NCBI RefSeq assembly: GCF_029873635.1
Contig: NC_080422.1
Location: 3,204,001-3,268,000 of the forward strand
DNA: 64,000 nt
Source: Malania oleifera
Lineage: Eukaryota; Streptophyta; Magnoliopsida; Santalales; Ximeniaceae
Direction: 5' to 3'
Below are positions 10,772-21,475 of the stretch, piece by piece (the first letter of the stretch is position 1; every line of letters begins with the position of its first letter). The notes under the pieces were generated by a model. That model saw only the letters and a program-made list of their open reading frames with translations. It was not told the origin of the DNA and made no database searches. Made by a program: the position numbers and the translations under genes.

Positions 10772-12545
10772 TCAAGTTGTTACTTTTGGAACCCAAACCT
10801 TCTTAATTTTCTTTAAATTTTGTCTATTTTTAGCATTTATCTTCCACTCATCTTTTACTTTTGTATACTTTTTCTTAAGTGGACAATTAAACATTATGTG
10901 TCCTTTCTTTTTGCACATGTAGCATGTGGTGTGCTCATGAATATTTGTTGATGAAGTACTTGCATAATATTTAGATTGATTTACAAAATATCCCATATAC
11001 AAGTTTTTCTTTCTTTTATTTGAGGCTCCATTATAACCAATTCCTTCTTTGTTGTTTGTCATCCTTTGTTGTCCTACCATCTTTTCAAAGCTATCCTTAC
11101 CTTTGGTAAAGTTATAGATGACCTTTTCTTTCTCTTGAATTTGATTTTTGAGATTATTTATTTCTTGCATAATCTTGCTATCTTCATTCACTTGAGACTC
11201 AGCTAATTTTTTAGATAAGTTATCTACTTTCTTCTCAAGTTCTTCAATCTTTAAATCTTTTTCTTCTTCAACAAGTTTTGTAGATTCAAGTTGATTTTTA
11301 AGTGCCTCGTTTTGTTGTTTCAAGCTAATGTTCCTTTTTGAGACTTTAATAAACTTGTTATGTAAAAAGAGTAATTCATTTTGAAGTTCTTTGTAAGAGG
11401 ACATACTTTCACACGAATTACTACAAGATTCATTACACAAATCTTCAGAGAGGGAATAATAAGAGTTTACCTCTTCGTTATGCCCCATGAAGCACATGTT
11501 TGCTATTTCTTGATCACTTGGTTCACTTTCCGATTCACTCGAACTAGTGTCATCCCAAGTTGCCTTCATTGCAGGCTTCTTTTTCTTCTTGTCCTTCTTG
11601 AGTTGTGGGCATTCCGGTTTGATGTGCCCTACCTTTTTACAATGATAGCAAGTGGGAGGATCATTTTTGTTTTTGTATTCTTTTTTATTACTTTCTCCTT
11701 TTTCAGCTTTTGATCTGTTAAATTTTCTAGTGAATTTTTTGTTTCTCCTTAAGAATTTTCCAAGTCTTTTAGTTATGAGTGCTAAGTCCTCATCTTCTAA
11801 TTCACTAGATTCATTATCTTCCTCACTTGAATATTCTTTCAAAGCTTTTAGAGTTATAGACTTCTTATTTTTGTTTTCAGTGCTTCTTTCTTTCAACATC
11901 ATTTCATAGGTTAGAAGAGATCCTATGAGTTCATTTAAGGAAGTTGTTTTAAGATTTCTTCCTTCCGTAATGGCTGTGGCTTTTGGTTCCCAAATAGGTG
12001 GAAGTGCTCTTAGAATTTTACGAATCATCTCATGGGTGGAATAAGTTTTTCCTAAGGCACTTAATGAGTTTATGATATGGGTAAACCTAGTGTACATGCT
12101 TGTTATACTTTCATTAGAGTTCATCCTATAGGCTTCATATTCACTGGTTAACATATCGATTCTACTTTCCCTAACATCTACTGTGCCTTCATAGGTTACT
12201 TCTAATTTATCCCAAATCTCTTTGGCTGTTTTACATGTCATTACTCTATTGAACTCATTTGCATCAAGTGCACAGTATAAAGCGTTTATTGCACTTGAGT
12301 TAATTTGCAACATTTTATAATCTGAATCGTTTAGTTCTTTATCTTCTTTAGGTACCACTTTTCCATCAAGTGGTTTAGTGGGGATTAGATTTCCATTTGT
12401 TACAACGTTCCATGCCTTCCAGTCCATTGTTTGAAGATAGATTCTCATTCGTTGCTTCCAGAAGGTGTAATTTATTTCACAAAAAAATTGGTGGCCTAGT
12501 TGAGGATTGACCCTCACCAAAGGGAGCTACTCCTATTTGTGCCAT
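10772..12545 (-). pseudogene. copia B gag (UBN2-type) with two zinc knuckles, frameshifted near the start
   Basis: The start ATG at 12545-12543 gives MAQIGVAPFGEGQSSTRPP, then breaks at a seven-A run (about 12481-12487). The remaining frame (12480-10772, about 570 codons) begins INYTFWKQRMRIYLQ, the standard opening of SIRE-type gag. It has an acidic/lysine-rich middle with one zinc knuckle CYHCKKVGHIKPECP, a long predicted coiled coil (KELQNELLFLHNK..., repeated leucines) and a second knuckle CYMCKKKGHIMFNCP. Gag forms the particle that packages element RNA. Single-frameshift damage shows it decayed only recently. Confidence 0.92.
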
Positions 12546-12586
12546 TTAGATCTTTATATAGCTACTTGTTAGGTTTTGCTATAATT

Positions 12587-12600
12587 AGGCTCTGATACCA
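12587..12600 (-). other. primer-binding site of B
   Basis: The minus strand reads TGGTATCAGAGCCT two bases downstream of the 5' LTR end at 12603. It is a perfect complement to the initiator-Met tRNA 3' end used by most plant copia elements. Confidence 0.93.
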
Positions 12601-12602
12601 AT

Positions 12603-14741
12603 TGAAATTAGGATAGCTTCCCAAGAGGGGGGTGAATTGGGAATTTAAAAACTTTCTTTTTAATTCCTTTTAAGAATACTTAACTTCTTTTATTGTTTAT
12701 CTAATTCTTTTACTTGTTTGTTTAATTTGTCAAACAATAACTTGGTTTCTTTTATAGAATCAACAACACAAGCACTTAAACAACTAAATCACCAATCAAC
12801 CTTTCAATTAACCACACTATCCAAACTAACCAAACACAATTTGAAGGCAAACAACCAAACCAAAATTAAGATATACAGTAGTAAGAAATTAGGATGGTTG
12901 TTTGTTTATGTATGCCTTATAAATATGAATCAAGCCTTGTAGTTGAATGATATGCTTGTTAAAATAAATTTGCTTATTTTATATGATTTACAACCACACA
13001 TCTACACTCTTCCCAAAATTCAGAATTCAAATAAACTCTTAGTTAATTTTCTTTAGGTGTTTTAACCAAGTAACGTACTCCCGTATGGTTTCTGCAAAGT
13101 ATGGTTTAACCAACGTACTCCCTTTCGGTTTCCGCAACCCAAATCAAAATTAAATTTTAAGTTTGTTTGATTTCCAAATAAACGTAGATGATTTCAAATT
13201 TAAACCATCCACGCAATATAAATATGCTGAAAATAAAGAGTAAGGGAAAGAGAGAGTGAGACACAGGATTTTACGAGGTTCGGCTTCAACACAGCCTACG
13301 TCCTCGCCTTTGGCAAAACCACCAAAGGATTCACTAAACCTGTTCCTTTACCGGGTGGAACAATACCTTTATACACTCCTTCAGAAGGCTAGAGCAGCAC
13401 CTCTCTAAGCGATAATCCCTCGCCTAGCCAACGATCCAGCAAACCTGGAATCGTCACAATCTACAAGAATATAATATAAATTCTGCGTACAAAAAATACT
13501 CCCAAAATTTAGAGCAGGTTGTACAAATTGAAATGTAAATTGTACTTCAAAAAACCAAAGCAAAATAGAATATATGAAGCTCTAAAGTTTTTAGAAGTCA
13601 CCAATGGTTCGTTTAAAAGAGAAATGGAATTGCAACCCAGAACCGAACTTTGATTTTTTTAATCTTTCAAAGTTGTAGAATTCCTCTCCAGCAAAAAATG
13701 TGAGCAAAGAAGAGCTTCAGAAGAATTTCAGCACAAGATGAATTTCAAATTTTGTCTGATTTCTCTCTTTTCTTGTGTTTTCTAGTATTGTGTTTTTTCA
13801 TTACCCAAAGAGGTATTTATAGGCAATTTAAAAGATCAACTTCCACATCAAATTAGGTAAACTTTGAAAAAACATTTAATTTTGAATTTCAAAAATTTGA
13901 AAGATCAACATTCACATCAAATTAGGTAAACTTTGAAAAAACATTAAAATTGTTGACTAAATTTTGAAATTCAAAATTTTGAAAGATGTTGTCCATATCA
14001 AATTAGGTAAACTTTGAAAAACATTAAATTGTTGATTAAATTTTGAAATTCAAAACTTTAAAAGATGTTGTCCATATCAAATTAGGTAAACTTTGAAAAA
14101 ACATTAAATTGTTGATTAAATTTTGAAATTCAAAATTTTAAAAGAAGCTTCCCTTTGAGATTTAAAATTTGCTCCACGTGGCAGTCGTCTGCCATGACAT
14201 GGCAGTCATATGTCATAGTTAAAATTTAAACCCAAAATACTTTTATTAAACCCTTTAACTTGCCAGTCGTCTGTCCATAAATAGACAGTCATCTGTCAGG
14301 TGCACTGCTTATTAGAAATTCAATTTTTATTTTGAACACTTTCCTTCCTTTAAGACCTTTGTTACTTTAATTTCAAAAACATGTTTTAAGCTCTTTAAAA
14401 CAAAGTGTTTCTTAGTTTCTTTTGTTTTTATAAGAGCTTCACATATCTAAATGACATTTGGTTTTGAAGTACTTACAACAGTTCTTCTAATTATGGTCTT
14501 CTTAAATCCTTCAGCCATTTGAGGTTCACTTTTGGCTTTGAGTTTGCTTGTCCTTAAGCTTCTTCATTTGTTATTCATTGCCTTTAATATTCTGAGGCGC
14601 TTTCACTAGATTAACATTGAGCTTCAATTTATCAACCTTGAGAGTTCTTTTACCTAAAACGCATCACTTAACATTATATGTTAAAGTGCTCTTCATTTTG
14701 TTATCATCAAAACAGGATTGAAAAGTCCAGTTAAGTCAACA
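12603..14741 (-). repeat. 5' LTR of B (2139 bp)
   Basis: Ends are TG...CA when read on the minus strand; it adjoins the primer-binding site and the ACACC target duplication. Around 13855-14150 it has a five-fold imperfect repeat of ATCAAATTAGGTAAACTTTG separated by AACATTAAATTG-like spacers (about 70-bp period). A TGACATGGCAGTCATATGTC-like patch follows near 14196. It should hold the promoter of B. Confidence 0.9.
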
Positions 14742-14761
14742 ACACCAATTCCAACATATCC

Positions 14762-17146
14762 ACTTCACTCCAAACTTTTTTTCATGATCAAGGTATTCTT
14801 CATGAGCGCACATGTGTAGATACACCTCAACAGAATAGTGTTACCGAGCGTAAACATCGTCATCTTCTTAATATGGCTCGATGTTTACGTTTTCAAGCTA
14901 ATCTTCCCATCCCTTTTTAGGGTGAATGCATTCTCACAACCACTTATTTAATTAACTGCACTCCTTCACCCAGCCTCAACCATAAGTCCCCTTATAAACT
15001 TCTTTTTCAAAAACCATCGTCATATACACACTTGCGAGTGTTTGGGTGCTTGTGCTATGCCCAAACTGCTCGTCAACACCGCGATAAATTCTCTCCCCGT
15101 GCTCTTCGATGTGTTTTCTTAGGTTTTCCCGCTCATCATAAGGCTTGTCGTGTCTACGATCTTGAAAACAGAAGAATTTTCATCTCCCGTCATGTCACTT
15201 TTGAAGAAAATGTTTTTCCCTATCATTTCATCTCTTCCACTCCTACATATTCTCCAGTCCTTCCTATTCCTATTCCTGATATGCATCCTTCCTACACTTT
15301 ACCTCCTCCACCATCCACACCTAACCCTAACCCCTCATCTCTCCCTCCTTCTCCCTTGGTCTCCTCCCCGACACCTCCACCTTCACCCCCTCCACCACCC
15401 CCTCCACCCACCTCTTCACGGCCCAAACAAGCTGTCACATATCCCTCTTACTTGGCTGATTATCTTTACCTTACTTTACCAAAGTCCTCAACGACTTCAC
15501 AAGTTTTAAGATGTTCCCCAGGTACGGTTCATTGTCTCTCCTCCTTTTTATCTTACATCGTTTCTCTAACCAACATTTAACTTTTCTTTCCGTCATGTCC
15601 CAACAACCCGAACCCACCTCATATTCTCAAGCTGTGCTGCACCCACATTGGCGTGATGCCATGACTTCTGAAATCCAAGCCTTAGAAACCAATAATACAT
15701 GGGTTCTTCAACACATTCCACCTGGCAAAAAACCAATTGGCTGTAAATGGGTGTTCAAAACAAAACTTCGAGCCGATAGATCCATAGAGCAACACAAAGC
15801 TCGCTTGGTAGCCAAGGGTTACACTCAGGTAGAAGGTTTGGATTATTATGACACTTTTGCTCATGTTGCTAAACTCGTTATTGTTAGGTGTGTTCCTATA
15901 GTGGCTGCAACTCGGAATTGACATCTCCTTTAATTGGATGTCAACAACGCTTTTCTCCATGGTGACCTCGATGATGAGGTCCATATGCTCCCTCCACCAA
16001 GTTATTGCAAACAGGGGGAGACTCGTGTTTGTCGTCTTCAGAAATCCCTTTATGGTCTTAAGCAAGCCTCTCACAATTAGTTTTTTAAGTTATCTTCTGT
16101 TTTACTTGTTGCGGGTTTCACCCAATCTCAGGCCGACCATTCTTTTTTCACCCGTTTTCGGGGTCAGTCGTTTACTTTTATACTTGTTTATGTTGATGAC
16201 ATTCTTATGGCAGGTAATGATCTCTCTGATATTAGCACTTTCAAAGTCACGCTTGCTCAGAATTTCAAACTAAAGGATCTTGGCAAATTGAAGTATTTCC
16301 TTGGCCTCGAAGTTGCTTGCTCTCCCACTGACATATTTCTTAATCAATGCAAATATGCTTTTGACATCCTCACTGATAACGATCATCTTGGTGCTCGTCC
16401 TGCCCACTTTCCCATGGAACAAAATCTTAAGCTCAATAATACTGATGGTGATCTTCTCTCTGATCCAAGTTCGTTTCGGCGACTCGTTGGACGTTTGATA
16501 TATCTCACCATCACTCGTCCCGACATTGTGCTTCCGGTCAACATTATCAGTCAATTTATGCACCAGCCTAGACGACCACATTATGATGCTGCTGTACGTG
16601 TTCTTCGATACATTAAGGCATATCCAAGCTAGGGCTTATTTTTTCCTACTGCCAATACTCTTCAAGTCTCAGCCTATTATGATTCAGATTGGGCTAGTTG
16701 TCCTCTTACCCGCCGCTCCACCACTAATTTTTTCATTCAGCTGGGCACTAGTTCAATTTCCTAGGTCTAAGAAGCAAACTACAGTCTCTCGATCCTCCGC
16801 CGAAGCTGAGTATCGGACACTTGCTTCCACTACCTATGAACTTACATGACTCAAATCTCTTTTAAATGATCTTGGCGTACCACTTTCACAGCCTATGCTT
16901 TTATATTGTGGCAACGAAACAGCTCTTTACATTGGCCAAAATCCTGTTTTCCACGAACGTACCAAACATATAGAAATCGATTGTCATATTGTTTGTGAAA
17001 AGTTACGGGCTGGCCTGTTCTTCACTAAGCATATTCCTTTTCATAGTCAACTTGCCGATCTCTTCACCAAAGCTTTGGGTCATGAACATTTCCAAGACTT
17101 ATCACACAAGTTGGGCATTACGGATCTTCATGCTCCAACTTGAGGG
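14762..17146 (+). pseudogene. copia C integrase end, reverse transcriptase and RNase H (broken)
   Basis: After the second TATCC the integrase frame resumes: TPQQNSVTERKHRH (near 14825), then VFGCLCYAQ and [15 protein letters not shown] (15040-15160), and a proline-rich linker with a run of eight or more prolines (about 15370-15410). RT follows with HWRDAMTSEIQAL, GCKWVFKTK, ARLVAKGYTQ, a frameshift/stop near 15921, [24 protein letters not shown] (near 16190), LGLEV and RLIYLTITRPDI. RNase H traces include SDWASCPLTRRST, SRSSAEAEYRTLA and DLFTKALG, to HAPT before the stop at 17143. At least five stops or frameshifts are visible. Confidence 0.9.
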
Positions 17147-17150
17147 GGAG
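17141..17150 (+). other. polypurine tract of C
   Basis: TGAGGGGGAG lies directly before the 3' LTR start TATTAGAG. This is the expected plus-strand priming site. Confidence 0.85.
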
Positions 17151-17267
17151 TATTAGAGTAATATACACTTTCCATTTTTATATTCTCTCATGTATATATA
17201 TACCCTTGAAATCCTTGTAATGTGTGTGAATTAATAGAGAAAAATAAACTTTTCTCCTAATTTAACA
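17151..17267 (+). repeat. 3' LTR of copia C (117 bp)
   Basis: It matches the 5' LTR except for the missing internal duplication and a few substitutions (for example CATGTATATA versus CACGTATATA). TTATA follows at 17268-17272, duplicating the bases before the 5' LTR. Confidence 0.92.
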
Positions 17268-17272
17268 TTATA

Positions 17273-17599
17273 CAAAATGACCTATAAAATAATTGATCAT
17301 CTAATAATGAAGTGTTGCCACACACAACCTAAATGTAAGTATATGTGCGAGGTTGGTAGATAATGCTAAATCATTTTTTTCTTCTTCTAAATTTAGTTTG
17401 TCTTTCTTATTAAATAATGTATTGTCCCCTTCATTCTATCTTTTAAGCCATATTTATGAAAAGAATGAGAGTAACAAAAATATTTATTTTTTATTATATA
17501 TATATATATATATTTATCTTTCTCAAATAAAATAAACATGCAATTTTGTTCTAATATTATTAAAAAATTAAGAAAAATTAAATATTAAAATTATGTGTA

Positions 17600-17630
<31 letters not shown>

Positions 17631-18409
17631 AGGATTTGCAGTATATATTTTTTTCTTTCTCATTTTTCTTAGTAATCAAACACACAGACAAAAAAAAAGG
17701 AAAAAGGAAAGCTATTCCTATTTTTTGTTCTCTCCTTGATACATATTTGTTCGAATTATAAACAGGATCTTAATCTAAATTTTTGAAAAAAAAATTCTAA
17801 CATAATAAATATTTTAAACTATAAAACATAAATATGACCTCCATTATTTTTATGTCAATTTATTTGCATAAAAGATGCTTATATAAATGCGATAAGATTA
17901 ATACGTAATAAAGTCTACTTTTCGCCGAACCCTATTTAATTAAAATATTTTTTATTTTTTAAATATCAATCATTAAAACTAAAAATAAAATTAAAATAAT
18001 AACTTTAATTGCATAATCCAAGTTGCAAATCAAAAGTTGTCACACTGTGTCAACCTTTTTCTCACGTAAAATGAAGTCCACATGCGTCGCGAGGTGGGCC
18101 CCACCAACACAAATACAAAGATTGCTTTTGAAACATAATACGTTGTATGAATTAATGGAAAGACAAAAATGGGCGGAACAGCTAACCTGTCACCGCCTCA
18201 ACTCATTTCATCTTTATCCAATGATGATCATCATCATCATCCGCCGTTCAAATCACCATCATCATCAGCGGCGGAAGAAGAGCCATTGAAACGAGCAAGC
18301 TGTGCTTGGGCTTGGGCTTCACTCTTAATTAATTTATATGAATAGAGTATAAATATACACACTAAATCAAAACCCACGTTAAAAATTTATTTTATTTTAA
18401 AAAATTTAA
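17273..18409. other. AT-rich intergenic spacer with TA microsatellites
   Basis: No gene recognised. (TA)n runs lie at about 17494-17513 and 17602-17625. A small open frame at 18023-18289 ends in a His-rich stretch coded by CATCAT repeats; I see no family resemblance and treat it as chance. Confidence 0.6.
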
Positions 18410-18725
18410 ATAAAAAATACTTACCTTTCATGAGGTTTGACAAAAAAATAGAGATCTTTCTTAAAATTTCAAAAATGTCACAGACCTTCCTTGATATTTC
18501 TAAAATTACACATACCTCTCATGAGATTTATCAAAAAGATATAATTTTTTTTAAAAAAACTTGTTTTTTTGTAAAATAGAAGGGAAAATTTGTGTATTTT
18601 TGACAAATTTCTGGAGAGATCCTTAGAAATTTTAAAACCTGAGGAGAGGTTTATGGAATTTTTATAACCTTTGGGAGGTTATTATCTTTTTACCAAGTCT
18701 TATGAGAGATTAATGTCTTTTACTC
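18410..18725. repeat. foldback (inverted-repeat) element, CCTTTCATGAGGTTTGACAA type
   Basis: The left half reads ACCTTTCATGAGGTTTGACAA...ACAGACCTTCCTTGATATT. The right half, reverse-complemented, reads TTAATCTCTCATAAGACTTG...AAACCTCTCCTCAGG, so the two halves are imperfect inverted copies around an A/T-rich centre. Similar sequence lies at 41038-41335 and 42488-42690. A MITE-like repeat family; no clear target duplication seen. Confidence 0.6.
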
Positions 18726-18922
18726 AAAAAATTATAATGATTTAAAAATCTTTGATCAGATAACTAAATCGAGCCATCAATTAACCGGACCATCAATTAA
18801 TTAAAGGATTCAGATCAATTTCAATTCATAAAAATACCAAACTGTCACCTTCAATTATATTTATTTAGGTTTCTAGAGATTTGATTCAAGTTCAGTAACT
18901 AAACCATGAACACCTCTATTAC

Positions 18923-19092
18923 TAGGTTGGCAAAACGAGTCATAACCTATCGGGTTATTTGGATCCGTCTATTTAAAACGGGTTCGAATTTAAAGAAGTC
19001 AACCAGTTTAATAATTGGACGGATAACAAGTTGACCCGTTTATAAATGGGTTCAACTAGGTAGCATGTCATGGCCACCCGTTAATTTGAATC

Positions 19093-19127
<35 letters not shown>

Positions 19128-19581
19128 AAGCTGTTCAGTCTTCACTCTTCCCACTTCCCTCTTCCAGCTTCACTCTCGGGCCTCGGCGATTCCACCCACA
19201 CGGCCACACAAAAAAAACCCCAAGTTCCTAAGACCCTAACCCGCGCGGCCACGCCGCGGCTCTCCTCTCAGTTCTCACTCTCACTCTCTCAAGTCTCAAT
19301 CCTCTCCTCTCCTCAGACTCCTCTGGTGCGCTGCTACGCCGCGGCCCGCGGCTCTCCTCTCAGCTCTCACTCTCTCAATCCTCTCCTCTCCGGCTCTCCT
19401 CTGGTGTGCTGCTACGTGCCGCGGTGCCGGTGCTCCTTGAGCTTCCTCACGGTCCCGGATCAAGCTCCCTCACGATCCACAGACGCAGATCTACCCTTAT
19501 ATCGCGAGGACAGAGGTGGAGCCGTGGACCCGCCCGGATCTCGCCCGCCCGCCCGCCCGCCTGCCTGTTTTGCCACCCCTA
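18923..19581. mobile_element. non-autonomous hAT-type transposon (659 bp) with GC-rich interior
   Basis: A perfect 8-bp target duplication TCTATTAC lies at 18915-18922 and 19582-19589. Termini are TAGGTTGGCAAAAC at the left and, reverse-complemented, TAGGGGTGGCAAAAC at the right. The 8-bp duplication and GGGTGGCAAAA-type end are hAT hallmarks. The interior has subterminal GGGTT/AACCCG motifs, a (TA)n run near 19098-19125 and about 430 bp of CT- and GC-rich DNA with near-duplicate segments (CTCTCCTCTCAG(C/T)TCTCACTCTC). Long low-complexity open frames at 19065-19592 are chance products of this composition. No transposase, so it relied on a partner. Confidence 0.9.
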
Positions 19582-19595
19582 TCTATTACTAGCTG

Positions 19596-19865
19596 CTTTT
19601 GGACTGCCCTAGACCAGGCCTAGTCTTGGCCCACTTGACCAACTAGGCCCACAGTCCCAGTGGGCCTGGCTACGCCGGTTGGGCCTGACCCACCTAACCA
19701 AGCCCATGTAGTCTACCAGCTCATATCAACTCACCTAGCCAGCTCGTCATTTCTTCCTCCCTTCAGTCCCTCGTAACTCTGTAAGCCGATTTCGCGAAGG
19801 AACGAGCGTAAGCCGTCGAGGGTTCTTCAAGCTGCGATACTTTATCTGAATCTTGGATTCTCACA
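19596..19865 (+). promoter_or_regulatory. promoter-like stretch with repeated TGGGCC/GGCCCA motifs and possible 5' UTR exon
   Basis: GGCCCA or TGGGCC/T occurs about five times in 19628-19710 (GGCCCACTT, GGCCCACAG, GTGGGCCTGG, TTGGGCCTG, AGCCCATG). This density matches site II elements of plant housekeeping promoters. A leader-like stretch follows and ends TCTCACA before GTAAGATTC, a credible splice donor at 19866. T-rich intron-like sequence comes next. No coding exon follows before Tork element D. It may be the start of an untranslated first exon of a downstream plus-strand gene, or a stranded promoter. Confidence 0.45.
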
Positions 19866-21475
19866 GTAAGATTCAATGTTGTGAACTTGTTTGCTGATTT
19901 TGAATTTTGTTTACTGATTATTAAAAATTTGTAGCTATTTAAATCATTGTAAGGTTTAATGTTCATGAATTTGTACTAATTTGTGCATTTGTTTGCTAAT
20001 TATCGTAGATTTTTTCCATATAAGTCAATTGCTGGTTGTTCGACCATTGTTGTTGCCTTCTCTTGAATAGGTTAGGTTTGAATTGTGTTTTATACAATGG
20101 CTAAACCAACGCGTGTTCTATTTTCTGTTGTATTTGTCTGCGTCTGATGTGTTTGAAAATGCATGCATGAGATAGGCTGCTTGTGCATGTGATGTGTTTG
20201 TAAAAATGCCTAAGCGGGTACTCGTTGCATTGGTTGAAATTGTTTTTTGTTACAGTTCAGTTACTTATTGGGGCTTATGGTGTTGGGATGCTGATTATGG
20301 GGTTGTCGTGTTGACGAGGTTGTGCTTTTGATGTATCTGCCCGTGTTAAGTTTGATAAAATGTCTGAATGAATGGGCATTGCATTAGCGCAAATTAGTTT
20401 GATGTTGTTGTTATTGCCTATGCCAGCTTTACATACTCAAATGGATTTATTTTTTGTTTGGTAATTAAGAAAAATAAGAAAAACTGAAATATGTACCAAA
20501 TCAATTAATAATTTTGACCCATAATTTGCGGGTAAATATTTTGAATTGCCGCAGAACTATTGACTAAATTTATTGAGGTCATTAAACTTTTAATTTTTGC
20601 AATCAGGTCACTGAACTTCACAATATATTGCAATGTCTTTTTTTACTGTCTAGGAAAATTCCTATATATTAAAATTGCTTACATGGTAGCTTTGAGATCC
20701 ACACACATGTACTATTTTATTTTATTTTATTTTATTTTTTAAAAATTTTATTTCTACTAATAATGGTAACTTTAGAAGTAAAATATAAATTCCAACATTG
20801 TTGTAGAGTCTCCCCTAGGAAACTACATCAAACTCAACCTTGGCCTCTTTGAAACCATCTTCTCCACCTAGGAAACACGAATACTTCAAAAGGGCAAAAG
20901 TGTCAGTATTTGACGCGTATTAGACATAGATATGGCACCCAACAAGTTGCATATGTGTTGGACACATGTTGGATATTATCTTTAGTTTTTTTATTCTCTC
21001 AATATGCTTGGATATTCCCTGATTTGTGCAGACACATTTGGGGTAGTTTGGGACACATTCTGCGTCAAAATGCTGCGTTTAAGGGCAATTTATATTAACC
21101 CAAATTAAAAAAAACAAAAGCAGAAAGCAGCAAAAGAGAAGTAGATTGAGCGACTGGTCTGGAAGCTACCCATCCTTCCCCCAGCCTTTGAACCTCCCAC
21201 AGCCTCCACTTTCCAAAATCTCAGCCTTCAAACCTCCTTTTGTGCCTCCAGTCATCAATATCTCAGCCTTCAAATCTCCCTTTGAGCCTCCACTCGCTGG
21301 ACATCTCAGCCTTTATCGACATTCGATGACGATCTTGGCTTCTTTGAAGGCTCGAAGCTTTTTCTTTGCCGAAAGTCTGACACTTATTACTCGAAGCCTC
21401 TTCTCTCCCGAAGGCTTGCAGTGCGAGTCCCTCCCTCTTCCCCATTTTCTTAACAGTTGTTAAAGGCTCTCTTTC
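19866..21475. other. T-rich non-coding stretch, no gene recognised
   Basis: The composition is intron-like on the plus strand (T-rich). At about 21140-21450 there is a CT-rich patch in which TCTCAGCCTTCAAA(C/T)CTCC and TGTGCCTCCA/GAGCCTCCACT repeat two to three times. It is leader-like and codes for nothing I recognise. The final ten bases are the target duplication of the Mutator-like element. Confidence 0.5.

Larger units (their letters stand above)
8568..14741 (-). mobile_element. SIRE-type Ty1/copia element B, internally deleted, inserted in LTR A
   Basis: Read on the minus strand it starts TGTTGACTTAAC (14741) and ends CCTAATTTCA (8568). A perfect 5-bp duplication ACACC flanks it (8563-8567 and 14742-14746). 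It has a 2139-bp 5' LTR (14741-12603), a primer-binding site, gag, protease, integrase and the start of RT. The rest of RT, all of RNase H, the polypurine tract and about 1.9 kb of the 3' LTR are deleted. Only the last 212 bp of the 3' LTR remain. It cannot move on its own. Confidence 0.93.
6156..14756 (+). mobile_element. solo LTR A (about 2.4 kb), split by element B
   Basis: The LTR starts TGTTGACTTTTTG at 6156 and ends AATTCCAACA at 14756. A perfect 5-bp duplication TATCC flanks it (6151-6155 and 14757-14761). Only one LTR is present: 6156-8567 plus the last 10 bp, 14747-14756. Everything between 8568 and 14741 is element B with its own duplication. The length and start resemble large SIRE/Maximus-type copia LTRs. 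Near the 3' end it has AATTCACCCCCTCTTGGGA, a phrase common to this LTR group. No coding sequence belongs to A, so a full element probably recombined LTR-to-LTR. Confidence 0.88.
3739..17267 (+). mobile_element. Ty1/copia LTR retrotransposon C with very short LTRs (outer element of nest 1)
   Basis: The 5' LTR is 3739-3880 and the 3' LTR 17151-17267, both starting TATTAGAG and ending TTTAACA. A 5-bp target-site duplication TTATA flanks it at 3734-3738 and 17268-17272. A tRNA-iMet-type primer-binding site follows the 5' LTR, and a purine tract GAGGGGGAG precedes the 3' LTR. Pol order (protease, integrase, RT, RNase H) is copia-type, but gag is missing. The integrase region is interrupted at 6155/14757 by solo LTR A, which carries element B. 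Without the insertions the element is about 4.9 kb. Many stops and frameshifts make it non-autonomous. Confidence 0.93.

Noticed and set aside
6156-14756. A single transposon with inverted TGTTG ends
   Set aside because: The ends belong to two elements. ACACC duplicates at 8563 and 14742 show that B lies inside solo LTR A.
15032-15580. Proline-rich protein gene
   Set aside because: It is the normal linker between copia integrase and RT in element C; both sides show copia motifs.
18023-18289. 88-codon open frame with a His-rich end
   Set aside because: The His run comes from a CATCAT repeat; no start context, neighbours or family.
19065-19612. Open frames of 175 and 68 codons in the hAT interior
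   Set aside because: They start in a TA microsatellite or CT-rich repeats, and the 175-codon frame crosses the element end. Low complexity, no family.
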